19,110 nucleotides of DNA, taken from positions 1 through 19,110 of the forward strand of contig UQCR01000123.1 of the NCBI GenBank assembly GCA_900539655.1. Direction: 5' to 3'. Shown one piece after another: positions 7,434 to 15,128 of the stretch (the stretch's first letter is position 1; every line of letters starts with the position of its first letter). The stretch is from an uncultured Robinsoniella sp. (lineage in GTDB: Bacteria > Bacillota > Clostridia > Lachnospirales > Lachnospiraceae). The notes under the pieces are model-generated. The model ran no database searches. It was not told the origin of the DNA and saw only the letters and a program-made list of their open reading frames with translations. Both the position numbers and the translations under genes were made by a program.

Positions 7434-8941
7434 TTTTCCTCCTTTAAGATTGCAGTTTTCATAATGTTTTCAGGGGTTTTGTCAGTTCCGCATAGTTCTC
7501 CCTTTAGCTCTCCTTCATGGATTACCAGGAGCCGGTCACTCATATTGATAATTTCTGGTAATTCGGAGGAAATAATTATTATGGACCTGCCTTCGTCCGC
7601 CAGTTGGTTGATCAGCTGGTAGAGTTCGTATTTTGCACCAACATCGATCCCTCTTGTAGGTTCGTCTAGTATAATAATCTGTGCATCTGTAAAAAGCCAT
7701 TTTGCCAGAACAACTTTTTGCTGATTGCCTCCGCTTAAACTAAGTGCGGTAGTTTCTGTACCGGATGTTTTGGTATGAAGTTTTTCAATATAGGAGAGAG
7801 CAGCTTGTTTTTCCTGAGATTTGTCAACAAACCCCATTGATGTAACTTTATGTAAGGCAGCCAGACTGGTATTGACGCTTAGAGACTCTTCCAGTATCAG
7901 CCCCTGGTTCTTCCTGTCCTCAGTAACAAAGGCAATTCCCATTTCTATGGCTGTCCTTGGAGAAGTTATTTGAACTTTATTTCCGTTTAAGGTAATTGTT
8001 CCGGAAGTTAATTTATCAGCTCCGAAGATACAGCGCACGATCTCGGTACGTCCGGATCCAACCAGCCCTGCAATGCCAAGCCGTTCACCCTTATGTAACT
8101 GGAAGGAGATATTATGGAACGCTTTGTCTCTTGTAAGGCCTGCAGCTTCTAATACAACTTCCGACTGGAAAGTACCTTCTCTTGGGGGATATTCCTGATC
8201 CATATTTCTGCCAACCATTTTTGATATAATGGCTTCTTTTGTCAGGTTCTCGATTGGTTTCGTATCAATCACGGCACCATCGCGCATAATGGTTACGCGG
8301 TCACAGAGGCGGAATATTTCATCCAGGCGATGGGAGATGTAGATCACGGTAATACCCGATGCCTTTAGCTGGTCAATGATTCCAAACAAATTTTCTAATT
8401 CCTTAGAAGTGAGTGTAGCGGAAGGTTCATCCATGATAATGATTTTAGATTGAAAGGATAAAGCCTTTGCAATTTCCGTCATCTGTTTACCGGCAACACT
8501 TAGGTTCTCAACTTTTTCTCTTGGGTCGATGGATAAACCTACTTTTTTAAGGAGAATACCGGCTTCTTCGTAGATTTTTTTCCAATCAATGCCCCGAATC
8601 CCTTTTTTCTGAAGCCTTCCCACAAAAATATTTTCTGCTATGCTCAGGGAATTAACGAGATTAAATTCCTGAAATATAATACTCAGTCCCAGCTTTTGTG
8701 CTTCCAGGGGAGATGAGATACGAACTTCCTTTTGATCGATTTCAATGGTGCCGGAATCTTTGGATATTACGCCGGCAAGCACTTTCATTAGTGTAGATTT
8801 GCCGGCTCCATTTTCCCCTACCAGACCCAGAACCTCCCCTCTTTTTACTTTTAATGAGATATCGTTTAATGCTGTTACACCAGGAAACGTTTTGGTAATA
8901 TGGCTTAAGTTTAAGATGTAGTCATCTGTAGTTTGCTTCAT
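7430..8941 (-). CDS. CUT2-type sugar ABC transporter double ATPase (RbsA/MglA-like)
   Basis: This 503-residue protein with two nucleotide-binding domains energises the importer from the cytoplasmic side. Domain 1 has Walker A GENGAGKST (42-50), a diverged signature LSVAGKQM (147-154) and Walker B IIIMDEPSA (167-175). Domain 2 has the reduced Walker A GLVGSGRTE (292-300) characteristic of this family, signature LSGGNQQK (402-409) and Walker B IIILDEPTRG (422-431). This asymmetry is normal for RbsA/MglA/XylG. An in-frame ATG at 8953 exists, but only the ATG at 8941 has a spaced ribosome site (GAGGG, about 5 bases away). It follows the binding-protein gene by 27 bases and overlaps the first permease by 4 bases. 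Confidence 0.95.
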   Translation of the reverse strand: MKQTTDDYILNLSHITKTFPGVTALNDISLKVKRGEVLGLVGENGAGKSTLMKVLAGVISKDSGTIEIDQKEVRISSPLEAQKLGLSIIFQEFNLVNSLSIAENIFVGRLQKKGIRGIDWKKIYEEAGILLKKVGLSIDPREKVENLSVAGKQMTEIAKALSFQSKIIIMDEPSATLTSKELENLFGIIDQLKASGITVIYISHRLDEIFRLCDRVTIMRDGAVIDTKPIENLTKEAIISKMVGRNMDQEYPPREGTFQSEVVLEAAGLTRDKAFHNISFQLHKGERLGIAGLVGSGRTEIVRCIFGADKLTSGTITLNGNKVQITSPRTAIEMGIAFVTEDRKNQGLILEESLSVNTSLAALHKVTSMGFVDKSQEKQAALSYIEKLHTKTSGTETTALSLSGGNQQKVVLAKWLFTDAQIIILDEPTRGIDVGAKYELYQLINQLADEGRSIIIISSELPEIINMSDRLLVIHEGELKGELCGTDKTPENIMKTAILKEEK

Positions 8942-8968
8942 AAATACCCTCATTTCTTATTTATCAGT

Positions 8969-10036
8969 TTACCAGAGAAGAGATGGGTCGTAATCATTTA
9001 CATTTGTGGAGTCTAAGAGATCTATTTGATCTTTATACCAGCTTTCTACTTTTTCACCGTTGATGGCTTTTACCAGAACATCCAGAGAGGTGCGTCCTTC
9101 TTCAACAAGGGGCTGTACCGATGTTGCGATGATTTCTCCGGATTTAACCATGTCTGCACCAGCTTTGCTTCCGTTATAACTGACAACGGCAACATCTTTT
9201 CCTGTTAAGCCCATTGACTTCATAGCCTGTACGACTCCCACGCACATGGTGTCATCATGAACCCAGATACCGGCGATATCCGGATATTTGGTAAGAATAT
9301 CTTCTGTAACAGTCATTGCTTTTGCTTTGTCATAGTCACCAGCCAGCTTTGTTACAATTTCAATATTACTTCCTGCAACAGCTTCTTCGAATCCTTTTGT
9401 TCTTAAAATTTGTGCGGAGGTTCCGGCAGTTCCTTCCACGATAGCAACTTTTCCGCCTTTTTCTCCCAGTGTTTTTTTCAGCATCTCGCCAGCAGACTTT
9501 CCGACATCTTCATCATCAGCGCCTACGAATGAAGTAACATATTCACTGCCGCTTTCATCAATATTCATTGCACCCATGACAACAGGGATACCGGCTTCAT
9601 GAGCTGCTTTTACGGCTGGAATGATGGAGGTTCCGTCTACCGGATTTAATACAATGCCATCTACCTTCTGTGATACAAGTGAGTTTATCTGATCCGTTTG
9701 TTTGCTGGGATCCCATCCACCGTCCAATTCAATCAGTTCAATGCCAAGTTCTTTTGCTTTTTCTTGTATTCCCTGTGCAAAAACTTTAACAGCAGGTGCG
9801 CTGAGCAGGCAGTAGGTGACGCCTATTTTTAAATTAGATGAGGCGCTTTTGCTTTCCCCGTCAGATTCCGATGCCTTTGTATCAGCAGCATCGGTGGCAG
9901 CAACAGTATCAGATGCTGCTTCAGTAGATTTTTCAGTTGACTTCTCAGTTGTCTTTTCCGGGGCAGATGCACAGCCTGCAAAAAGCCCTGTAACCATTGT
10001 GGCACATAGTAAAACAGATAATAATTTCTTTTTCAT
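8969..10036 (-). CDS. Sugar-binding lipoprotein of the CUT2 ABC importer
   Basis: This 355-residue substrate-binding protein of the periplasmic-binding-protein 4 family (RbsB-like) has a lipoprotein signal: MKKK, a hydrophobic core, then LFAG before Cys22, which would be lipidated and anchor it outside the membrane. Residues 24-67 are a low-complexity Thr/Ser/Glu/Ala/Asp linker. The binding fold runs from about 69, with recognisable segments DGGWDPSKQTDQINSLVSQ (105-123), VDGIVLNPVDG (125-135) and an AGIPVVM strand (148-154). AAAGGAG lies 7 bases before the ATG. It sits 33 bases after the hydrolase gene in the same operon. The ligand is unknown; ribose, galactofuranose or another modified sugar fit the family equally well. 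Confidence 0.95.
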   Translation of the reverse strand: MKKKLLSVLLCATMVTGLFAGCASAPEKTTEKSTEKSTEAASDTVAATDAADTKASESDGESKSASSNLKIGVTYCLLSAPAVKVFAQGIQEKAKELGIELIELDGGWDPSKQTDQINSLVSQKVDGIVLNPVDGTSIIPAVKAAHEAGIPVVMGAMNIDESGSEYVTSFVGADDEDVGKSAGEMLKKTLGEKGGKVAIVEGTAGTSAQILRTKGFEEAVAGSNIEIVTKLAGDYDKAKAMTVTEDILTKYPDIAGIWVHDDTMCVGVVQAMKSMGLTGKDVAVVSYNGSKAGADMVKSGEIIATSVQPLVEEGRTSLDVLVKAINGEKVESWYKDQIDLLDSTNVNDYDPSLLW

Positions 10037-10069
10037 AGTAATTCTCCTTTACATTGAATAGATAATAAT

Positions 10070-10957
10070 TTATAAAGTTTCAAGAAACCATTTGGAAATG
10101 TCATCAAAGACAATCTGCCGGTTAGGATCCATTGGAATATTATGTTCAATCCCTTCATAGCTTTTTATCTTTTTTACGGCAGATGAAGCTGCCTGATACA
10201 TCTGCAGGGATTCATCAAAAGGCACCAGTTCATCTTTTTCTCCATGTGCAAAGAAGATGGGATGGTGAATGGAACTGCATTTTTCAATAGGTCTGTAACT
10301 CATCATATTACGAAGTGAAGCCAGTGATACAAAGGCGTTGATGTCATTATTCAGGAAACTGTCTAACTGAAGATTCTTTTTTTCTTCTTCACTGGAATGA
10401 TACATTTCCAGGGTATGAATCAGTCGGGATTTACCGGTAGCAGCAGAGATTTCTTTGTCTTTTTCTAATATTCTCAAAAAATATGGAAAATCGCCTTCAT
10501 TTCTGCTCCAGACGCCTTTCATCCATTCATAACAATTACCGATTCCCGCCATTGAGACGGTACTTTTAATCCGTGAATCAATGCCGCTGACATATACTGC
10601 AGTGGATGCGCCCATACTGATTCCCGCAACCCCTATCCGATTCTTGTCCACGCAGGGGATCGTAGATACATAAGAGATGGCATTTTCCAGATCTTCCGGC
10701 CATTGTGTAGCACAATATAGTTCATATCGGTCAGGATCAAGAGAGCTGCATCCTCTGAAATCGAATCTGGCAGTACAAAATCCATGTTCAACTAAGGTTT
10801 CTGACAAAATATCCAGTCCGTCATTCTTATGTCTGGAATGTCCGTGACAGAGTAAAATAATAGGATGTTTCTGATCGACGGATTGTTCATTTACATTTAT
10901 GACTATGGATTTTTTAACGCCGCAGCTGTAAAAAAAATTACTGTATTCCATGAGCAT
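10070..10957 (-). CDS. Alpha/beta hydrolase (probable cytoplasmic esterase)
   Basis: This 295-residue serine hydrolase has nucleophile S114 in GISMG, acid D242 in HGEKDELVP, catalytic H272 in EGIEHNIPM, and an oxyanion-hole HG at 38-39. A cap insertion lies between about residues 140 and 215. No signal peptide or membrane segment is present, so it acts in the cytosol. The overall pattern (ARFDFRGCSS, AISYV, CVDKNRIGVAGISMGAS) resembles prolyl-oligopeptidase-like and feruloyl/acetyl-esterase-like hydrolases. The frame is open upstream to an ATG at 11011, but a good promoter (TTGAAT/TATACT) lies within that extension. AAAGGA is placed correctly for the ATG at 10957, so that start is chosen. As first gene of the transporter operon it probably processes the imported compound, for instance by removing an acyl group. 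Confidence 0.85.
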   Translation of the reverse strand: MLMEYSNFFYSCGVKKSIVINVNEQSVDQKHPIILLCHGHSRHKNDGLDILSETLVEHGFCTARFDFRGCSSLDPDRYELYCATQWPEDLENAISYVSTIPCVDKNRIGVAGISMGASTAVYVSGIDSRIKSTVSMAGIGNCYEWMKGVWSRNEGDFPYFLRILEKDKEISAATGKSRLIHTLEMYHSSEEEKKNLQLDSFLNNDINAFVSLASLRNMMSYRPIEKCSSIHHPIFFAHGEKDELVPFDESLQMYQAASSAVKKIKSYEGIEHNIPMDPNRQIVFDDISKWFLETL

Positions 10958-10982
10958 TTTTGTCCTTTCTTTTAATAGTTTG

Positions 10983-11011
10983 AGTATAGCATAGTAAAAT
11001 AGCTCATTCAA
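10983..11011 (-). promoter_or_regulatory. Sigma-A-type promoter of the hydrolase-transporter operon
   Basis: Read on the minus strand, -35 TTGAAT (11011-11006) and -10 TATACT (10988-10983) are separated by 17 bases. Transcription would start near 10976, about 19 bases before the hydrolase ATG at 10957. The promoter rules out the longer reading frame from 11011. Confidence 0.65.
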
Positions 11012-11028
11012 TTCCTTTTAACCATGAA

Positions 11029-11048
11029 TTAGTAAAACGTTTAACTAA
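11029..11048. promoter_or_regulatory. Palindromic LacI-family operator between divergent genes
   Basis: TTAGTAAAACGTTTAACTAA is a 20-bp palindrome broken at only one symmetric pair, with the central CG typical of LacI-family operators. It lies between the promoter of the transporter operon and that of the LacI-type regulator, near -53 to -72 of one and -60 to -80 of the other. It differs from a catabolite-response element because the outer TG/CA is GT/AC. The upstream position would suit activation or looping rather than simple occlusion. Confidence 0.7.
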
Positions 11049-11095
11049 ATGATAACTTGCATTTATTAATATGCTTTAGTATACTTAGGGCATAG

Positions 11096-11101
11096 TATAA
11101 T
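11096..11101 (+). promoter_or_regulatory. Probable -10 element of the LacI/SBP fusion gene
   Basis: A perfect TATAAT lies 35 bases before the ATG at 11137. The best -35 candidate, TGCTTT at 11072-11077 (18-base spacer), is weak. A small palindrome, AGTATACT (11079-11086), lies in the spacer. Confidence 0.55.
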
Positions 11102-11136
11102 ATGGGGAATAAAATGTGTGAAAGGAGGTCTTCAAT

Positions 11137-13422
11137 ATGGCAAATATTAAGGATGTAGCTAAACAATCAGGTGTCTCAATAGCTACAGTATCTAATTACA
11201 TCAACAACAAAAAGAAGGTGGGGGAAGATACGGCAGCCCGTATTGATGCAGCAATCAGAAATCTCAATTATGTAGTCCATAATTCAGGAAGAGAGCTACG
11301 AATGCAGAAGAATAATGATATTGGGATTGTATTCCCCAATATTTCTGATCCTTATTTAGAAAAGATTATAAGCAGTATAAAAGGGTACCTCTCCCAGTTT
11401 AACCGTAATTTTGTTCTTGAGTTATCAGATAACAACACGGAAAAAGAGACAAAGGCGGTTTTGAATCTCATTGGAAGAAATGTATCGGGAATAATATTGT
11501 ATTCCTGCCAGCCTGAGAATTTATCCATTTTTGAAAAATTAGAACGTTCCAGAATCCCATATGTTCTCATTGATCACAGACCACAGGGATTTGACTGTAA
11601 TTTTATTTCAGTAGATTACAGAGAGTTATTTTATAAGCTTACGAAGGCGGTACTGAACAAAGGATTCCGGAAAATATCTATGGTACTTGGACCCTATGAG
11701 TTTGACGAAAACAGGATGGCTGTAAAGGGATATGAGGAAGTATTTAAAGAGAAAGGGATTCCACAAGTGGAAAACAATATCATTTCCACAACAGCAATTC
11801 GAGAGTGCGGTTTCCGTGCAGGAATCCAGTTATTTGAAGATCCGGAGTTAATACCCGATATTATTTTTACTACCTCTTACCGGTTGGCAGAGGGTATTAG
11901 ATATGCAATGAAGATCTATCATATTGATGAAAGGAAACATATATCGATTATTACCACCGGGGATGCAGTAGATGATGTATTTTATTATGATACAACAATA
12001 ATTAAAACTTCCCGTTCTGCCTATAATATGGGAGAAGCAGCAGGAAAACTGCTTTTGAAAAATATTAAATCCCCCATCGTATTTGAAAAGGAAGAATTGA
12101 GCTTTCAGGATAGTTTTAATTTAAAAGAAATTAAGGACTGCCAGGGGTCTGCCGAAGAAAATAGAAAACTGGAATTTCAGGATGAAATATGTATTCTTTT
12201 ACTGGATGATGAGAGTTCTGTCAGTGGTTTATCAAAACTGCTGATTGATTTTTATGCCAAAGAAAAAATTAACGTTCGGATTAAAAAGGTTCTCCCCGAA
12301 AAAGCTTTTGAATATATCTGTGATTATTTTGAGAGCGGAAGGGATGATATAGATGTTATATTGTTTGACCTGCCCTGGCTTTCTTATTTTGCAGACAAGG
12401 GATATCTTATATGCCTGGATGAAATGATGACGGATTCTGATTTTCATACGGAATCTTATCTGACCGGTACATTGAAAAATTACAGTATGTTTAAAAACAG
12501 GCATTATGCCCTTCCTTATATGGCATGCACTCAGCTTTTATTTTACAGAAAGAGTTTGTTTCAGAGTGAAAGCCTTGCAAGGGATTTAGATAAAAGATTT
12601 ATGGTACCGCTAAAGATTCCCCGGACATGGTTTCAGTTTAACACATTGGCTAAATTTTTTACGAAATCTTATAATCCTGATTCTCCGGTTTTGTATGGGC
12701 ATACCATGTCCATTTCTTATCCGGAACAGCTGGTATGTGAATTAATGCCCCGGATATGGGATTATGATGGCGATTTATATAACAGCCAAAACGGCATTAT
12801 TATGAAAACACATGCTATAAAAAAGGGTTTGTGCAATTTATTGGAAGCGGTTCGGTATTCCACACCGGAATTTTTAAGTGACAGGCCCTGTGATACCGTA
12901 CAGCATTTTGTGGCAGGAGAAAGCGCTATGCTGTGTACTTTTTATAATTATGCTACAGGTATAGTGGAGCGTTCTAATTCCTCAATTATAAATGATTTTG
13001 GATATGCGTCGCTTCCGGGAACTTCTGTTATGGCGGGATGGTGCCTAGGAATCACACGTAATTCCAAAAAGGCTGAACATGCATTTAAATTTATAAAATG
13101 GGCTTCGGGAGCTGAGATTGCCATTCCACATACGATATTAGGAGGCCAGTCTCCAAATATGTCCGTGTATCGTAATTATGATATGGTGTCTTTGTATCCC
13201 TGGCTTCCCAAAGCATTACGGGAATTTGAAAAATCAAAGAAAAGGCTGACGCCAACTGGGGCGGATGGTAAGATTATCAGCGAAAAATCGGTAGAAGATA
13301 AAATTTATAAGTACATGCTGCCAATGCTTAAAAAGTTAGAAACGGGAGGTATCCCCGATAAGGATGAAATACAGGAAATGATGATTAGAATGCAGCGGGA
13401 TATGAACAGACTGTTTGTATAA
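11137..13422 (+). CDS. LacI-family regulator fused to a solute-binding-protein-like domain
   Basis: This is a 761-residue cytoplasmic protein with no signal peptide or membrane helix. Residues 1-56 form a canonical LacI helix-turn-helix and hinge (IKDVAKQSGVSIATVSNYIN). Residues about 60-330 form the usual LacI periplasmic-binding-like sensor core (DIGIVFPNISDPYLEKI; GIILYSCQPENL; AVKGYEEVFKEKGI). After a linker, residues about 350-761 carry a second binding fold resembling family 1 extracellular solute-binding proteins: DIDVILFDLPWLSYFADKGYLICLDE, a KNRHYALPYM segment (453-462), VAGESAMLCTF (592-602), and SKKAEHAFKFIKWASG (643-658), which matches the family's KAWEFIKWL-type helix. AAAGGAGG lies 8 bases before the ATG. 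The gene is divergent from the transporter operon and surely regulates it. The second domain could sense another ligand or the transporter state. Such fusions occur in Clostridia, but I know of no defined mechanism. Confidence 0.9.
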   Translation: MANIKDVAKQSGVSIATVSNYINNKKKVGEDTAARIDAAIRNLNYVVHNSGRELRMQKNNDIGIVFPNISDPYLEKIISSIKGYLSQFNRNFVLELSDNNTEKETKAVLNLIGRNVSGIILYSCQPENLSIFEKLERSRIPYVLIDHRPQGFDCNFISVDYRELFYKLTKAVLNKGFRKISMVLGPYEFDENRMAVKGYEEVFKEKGIPQVENNIISTTAIRECGFRAGIQLFEDPELIPDIIFTTSYRLAEGIRYAMKIYHIDERKHISIITTGDAVDDVFYYDTTIIKTSRSAYNMGEAAGKLLLKNIKSPIVFEKEELSFQDSFNLKEIKDCQGSAEENRKLEFQDEICILLLDDESSVSGLSKLLIDFYAKEKINVRIKKVLPEKAFEYICDYFESGRDDIDVILFDLPWLSYFADKGYLICLDEMMTDSDFHTESYLTGTLKNYSMFKNRHYALPYMACTQLLFYRKSLFQSESLARDLDKRFMVPLKIPRTWFQFNTLAKFFTKSYNPDSPVLYGHTMSISYPEQLVCELMPRIWDYDGDLYNSQNGIIMKTHAIKKGLCNLLEAVRYSTPEFLSDRPCDTVQHFVAGESAMLCTFYNYATGIVERSNSSIINDFGYASLPGTSVMAGWCLGITRNSKKAEHAFKFIKWASGAEIAIPHTILGGQSPNMSVYRNYDMVSLYPWLPKALREFEKSKKRLTPTGADGKIISEKSVEDKIYKYMLPMLKKLETGGIPDKDEIQEMMIRMQRDMNRLFV

Positions 13423-13450
13423 TACCTCAAGAACGGTATAAAGAGCGATT

Positions 13451-13499
13451 TAAAACCAGGGAATGTTGAAGACAATAAGTGTGGCACTCCCTGGTTTTA
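13451..13499 (+). terminator. Probable terminator of the LacI/SBP fusion gene
   Basis: Twelve perfectly complementary bases, TAAAACCAGGGA (13451-13462) and TCCCTGGTTTTA (13488-13499), flank a 25-base loop. The T-run lies in the 3' arm rather than after it. Because A and T runs flank the GC core, it could also stop transcription from the convergent VOC gene. Confidence 0.65.
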
Positions 13500-13578
13500 C
13501 ATTGTTTCTGATATCTTTCCCGGATATGCAGAGAAACTGTTTCACAATGCTTCGCCAGTTGAAAAGTATAATATCTGT

Positions 13579-14034
13579 CTACAAAAACTGAGAAATAAAA
13601 GCCTCAGGGAGCATAGTCTTCTTTGCTATTTGATCAACCTGCCAGCCAAGAGACAGACAGCGCTTCACAACACTCTCCATACTTTCCGCAGCTTCCACAA
13701 TATGCTGTTCGTAGTCATAGAACCGCATGACTCTTTGTCCCCACGGATATTCTTTTATGCCATGTAAAAACTCAATTTCCGGAAGCATCTTTATCTTCTC
13801 GTACCATTTATCAAGATCATCTGTTTCAAAGTATAATTGGAAATTGTTTTCTTTACATAATGGAATCAGTTCGGCGCCTACTAATTCTTCATAATTGTTT
13901 TGTAATGATAGACCACCTTCAAAGGAAACATGAGCACCTAAATCCATAGTAACCTTTTGTTCCATTACAGTTTCATAAAAATATCTTGATTTTTCCATAT
14001 TCTGAACCGCTATAAGCGTACCACCGTATTTCAT
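13579..14034 (-). CDS. VOC-family (glyoxalase-fold) protein with HTH-like tail
   Basis: This 151-residue protein has residues 1-118 forming a vicinal-oxygen-chelate domain. The two beta-alpha-beta units start at TLIAVQNMEKSRYFYETVM and at NFQLYFETDDLDKWYEKI, followed by the family's YPWGQRVMRFYDYEQHIVEAAE closing motif with E114. Substrate and metal ligands are not clear, so dioxygenase, lyase or antibiotic-sequestering roles are all possible. Residues about 121-151 form an extra tail (LSLGWQVDQIAKKTMLPEAFI) that reads like a short helix-turn-helix of the kind found at the end of Rpn-family proteins. AAAGGAGG precedes the ATG. It lies 35 bases downstream of the AraC-type regulator on the same strand, so the two are probably co-transcribed. 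Confidence 0.85.
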   Translation of the reverse strand: MKYGGTLIAVQNMEKSRYFYETVMEQKVTMDLGAHVSFEGGLSLQNNYEELVGAELIPLCKENNFQLYFETDDLDKWYEKIKMLPEIEFLHGIKEYPWGQRVMRFYDYEQHIVEAAESMESVVKRCLSLGWQVDQIAKKTMLPEAFISQFL

Positions 14035-14069
14035 ATCTTTTCACCTCCTTTGTAAACTACATTATACAA

Positions 14070-14927
14070 TCAATATTTAGATATTTCGTTGTAAAAATCG
14101 GACATGTTTTCTAAATATTTAGCAGGTGTAATGCCGCAAATGGATTTAAAATCCCGGGTAAAGTGGGAATGGTCATAATATCCCATTTGATCAGCCACAT
14201 GAGAAATAGTGGGTAAATTTTGATTTTGAAATAACTGAATTGCTTTATTGACTCTGACTATCCGGGCAAAGGATTTCGTACCGGTTCCGATGTATTGTCT
14301 GAAAATCCTGTTTAAATGCCGTTCACTGTAATGAGCAGATCTGGCAAGATCTTTGGAGGTTATTAGGCCAGCTTCCTGAATGATGTGATTAGCAGCCATT
14401 TTTAATGCGAAGTTATCGTGATAATGTTGAAATGTAAGATCGCTATTCAAATAGTTCAAAAAGATCTTGTCCAACCCTGAAAAAATGAAATCTACACTTT
14501 GTGATTGATCTATAAGATCAAAAATAAGGTTTTGAATTTGTTTATTAATAAATGCCAGAGAAAATGTTTTGTCTGCCAGTTCGGACTGGTTTTCCTTCAC
14601 AAATGGAGATAAACCCCATGGCTGAAATTCCACAATCAGAATCCATATGGAGCAATTAGCCTGTTTTCCCACGATATTTGCTTTTGTTGCAGCCCCAAAC
14701 AAATCACCATACATCTGATTTCCGTCAAAATGAAAGACCAAAGTTGAACTCCCGTGTGGAATAACAGTGTATTGGTCAGTCATTAAATCTTTTTTTGGAA
14801 AAGTCAGGGTATAATTTGAAATATATGGTTTCAAGGCTTTATCAGGGAGTACATATAAATAATCCTCTGCTTTTATTAAAATCCGCCTGCTATCGTCGTA
14901 ATTGCCAATTCCTGTTTTATTTATCAT
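14070..14927 (-). CDS. AraC-family transcriptional regulator
   Basis: This 285-residue regulator has an N-terminal half (about 20-160) resembling the beta-rich effector domain of AraC proteins with a PxxxLKPYISNY opening, as in DUF6597-type members. The C-terminal half has two helix-turn-helix motifs at about 191-212 (SKDLARSAHYSERHLNRIFR) and 240-262 (ISHVADQMGYYDHSHFTRDFK), ending with the family's GITPAKY. A GTG at 14936 is in frame, but it would leave only a few leader bases after the promoter. The ATG at 14927 has GGTGG 5 bases upstream and is preferred. It heads a two-gene operon with the VOC protein and is divergent from the two-component system. It probably controls its own operon in response to a small, possibly toxic, compound. 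Confidence 0.92.
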   Translation of the reverse strand: MINKTGIGNYDDSRRILIKAEDYLYVLPDKALKPYISNYTLTFPKKDLMTDQYTVIPHGSSTLVFHFDGNQMYGDLFGAATKANIVGKQANCSIWILIVEFQPWGLSPFVKENQSELADKTFSLAFINKQIQNLIFDLIDQSQSVDFIFSGLDKIFLNYLNSDLTFQHYHDNFALKMAANHIIQEAGLITSKDLARSAHYSERHLNRIFRQYIGTGTKSFARIVRVNKAIQLFQNQNLPTISHVADQMGYYDHSHFTRDFKSICGITPAKYLENMSDFYNEISKY

Positions 14928-14948
14928 TTTATCCACCGCCTCAATATT

Positions 14949-14978
14949 ATTATAAGAAGATCAGTGGGCGAATGTCAA
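14949..14978 (-). promoter_or_regulatory. Consensus sigma-A promoter of the AraC-VOC operon
   Basis: On the minus strand, -35 TTGACA (14978-14973) and -10 TATAAT (14954-14949) are both perfect hexamers with an 18-base spacer. Transcription would start near 14941, about 14 bases before the ATG at 14927. This supports that start over the upstream GTG. Confidence 0.85.
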
Positions 14979-15055
14979 GAATCACTCCAAACAGTTTTGG
15001 GCAAACATAGAAAGTTCTGGAATAATGTATTTGAGGGTGCTAAAATAAAAAGCAT

Positions 15056-15091
15056 ATGTGGCAAAAGCCCACAAAGGGAGATGCCTGGCAT
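15056..15091 (+). promoter_or_regulatory. Two small inverted repeats upstream of the OmpR-type regulator
   Basis: TGTGG and CCACA (15056-15072) flank a short loop, and ATGCC-T-GGCAT (15081-15091) is a perfect 11-bp palindrome. They lie 38-73 bases before the ATG at 15129, where a promoter should be. No convincing -35/-10 pair is visible. The repeats may be operators or leader hairpins. Confidence 0.3.
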
Positions 15092-15128
15092 TTCTTAAAT
15101 TGAATGGAATTTTTAAAAGGAGATCGAT

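Noticed and set aside
7430..8941. Degenerate Walker A and signature motifs as a sign of a broken ATPase
   Set aside because: The asymmetric pattern is normal in RbsA/MglA-type double ATPases.
10958..11011. Upstream-extended start for the alpha/beta hydrolase
   Set aside because: A TTGAAT/TATACT promoter lies inside the extension, and the only well-spaced ribosome site serves the ATG at 10957.
11029..11048. Catabolite-response element (CcpA site)
   Set aside because: The outer bases read GT...AC rather than TG...CA and the palindrome extends beyond a cre. A site for the local LacI-type regulator fits better.
13533..13543. Palindrome GAAACTGTTTC between convergent genes
   Set aside because: An 11-bp palindrome at the 3' ends of two genes, away from any promoter, is plausible by chance.
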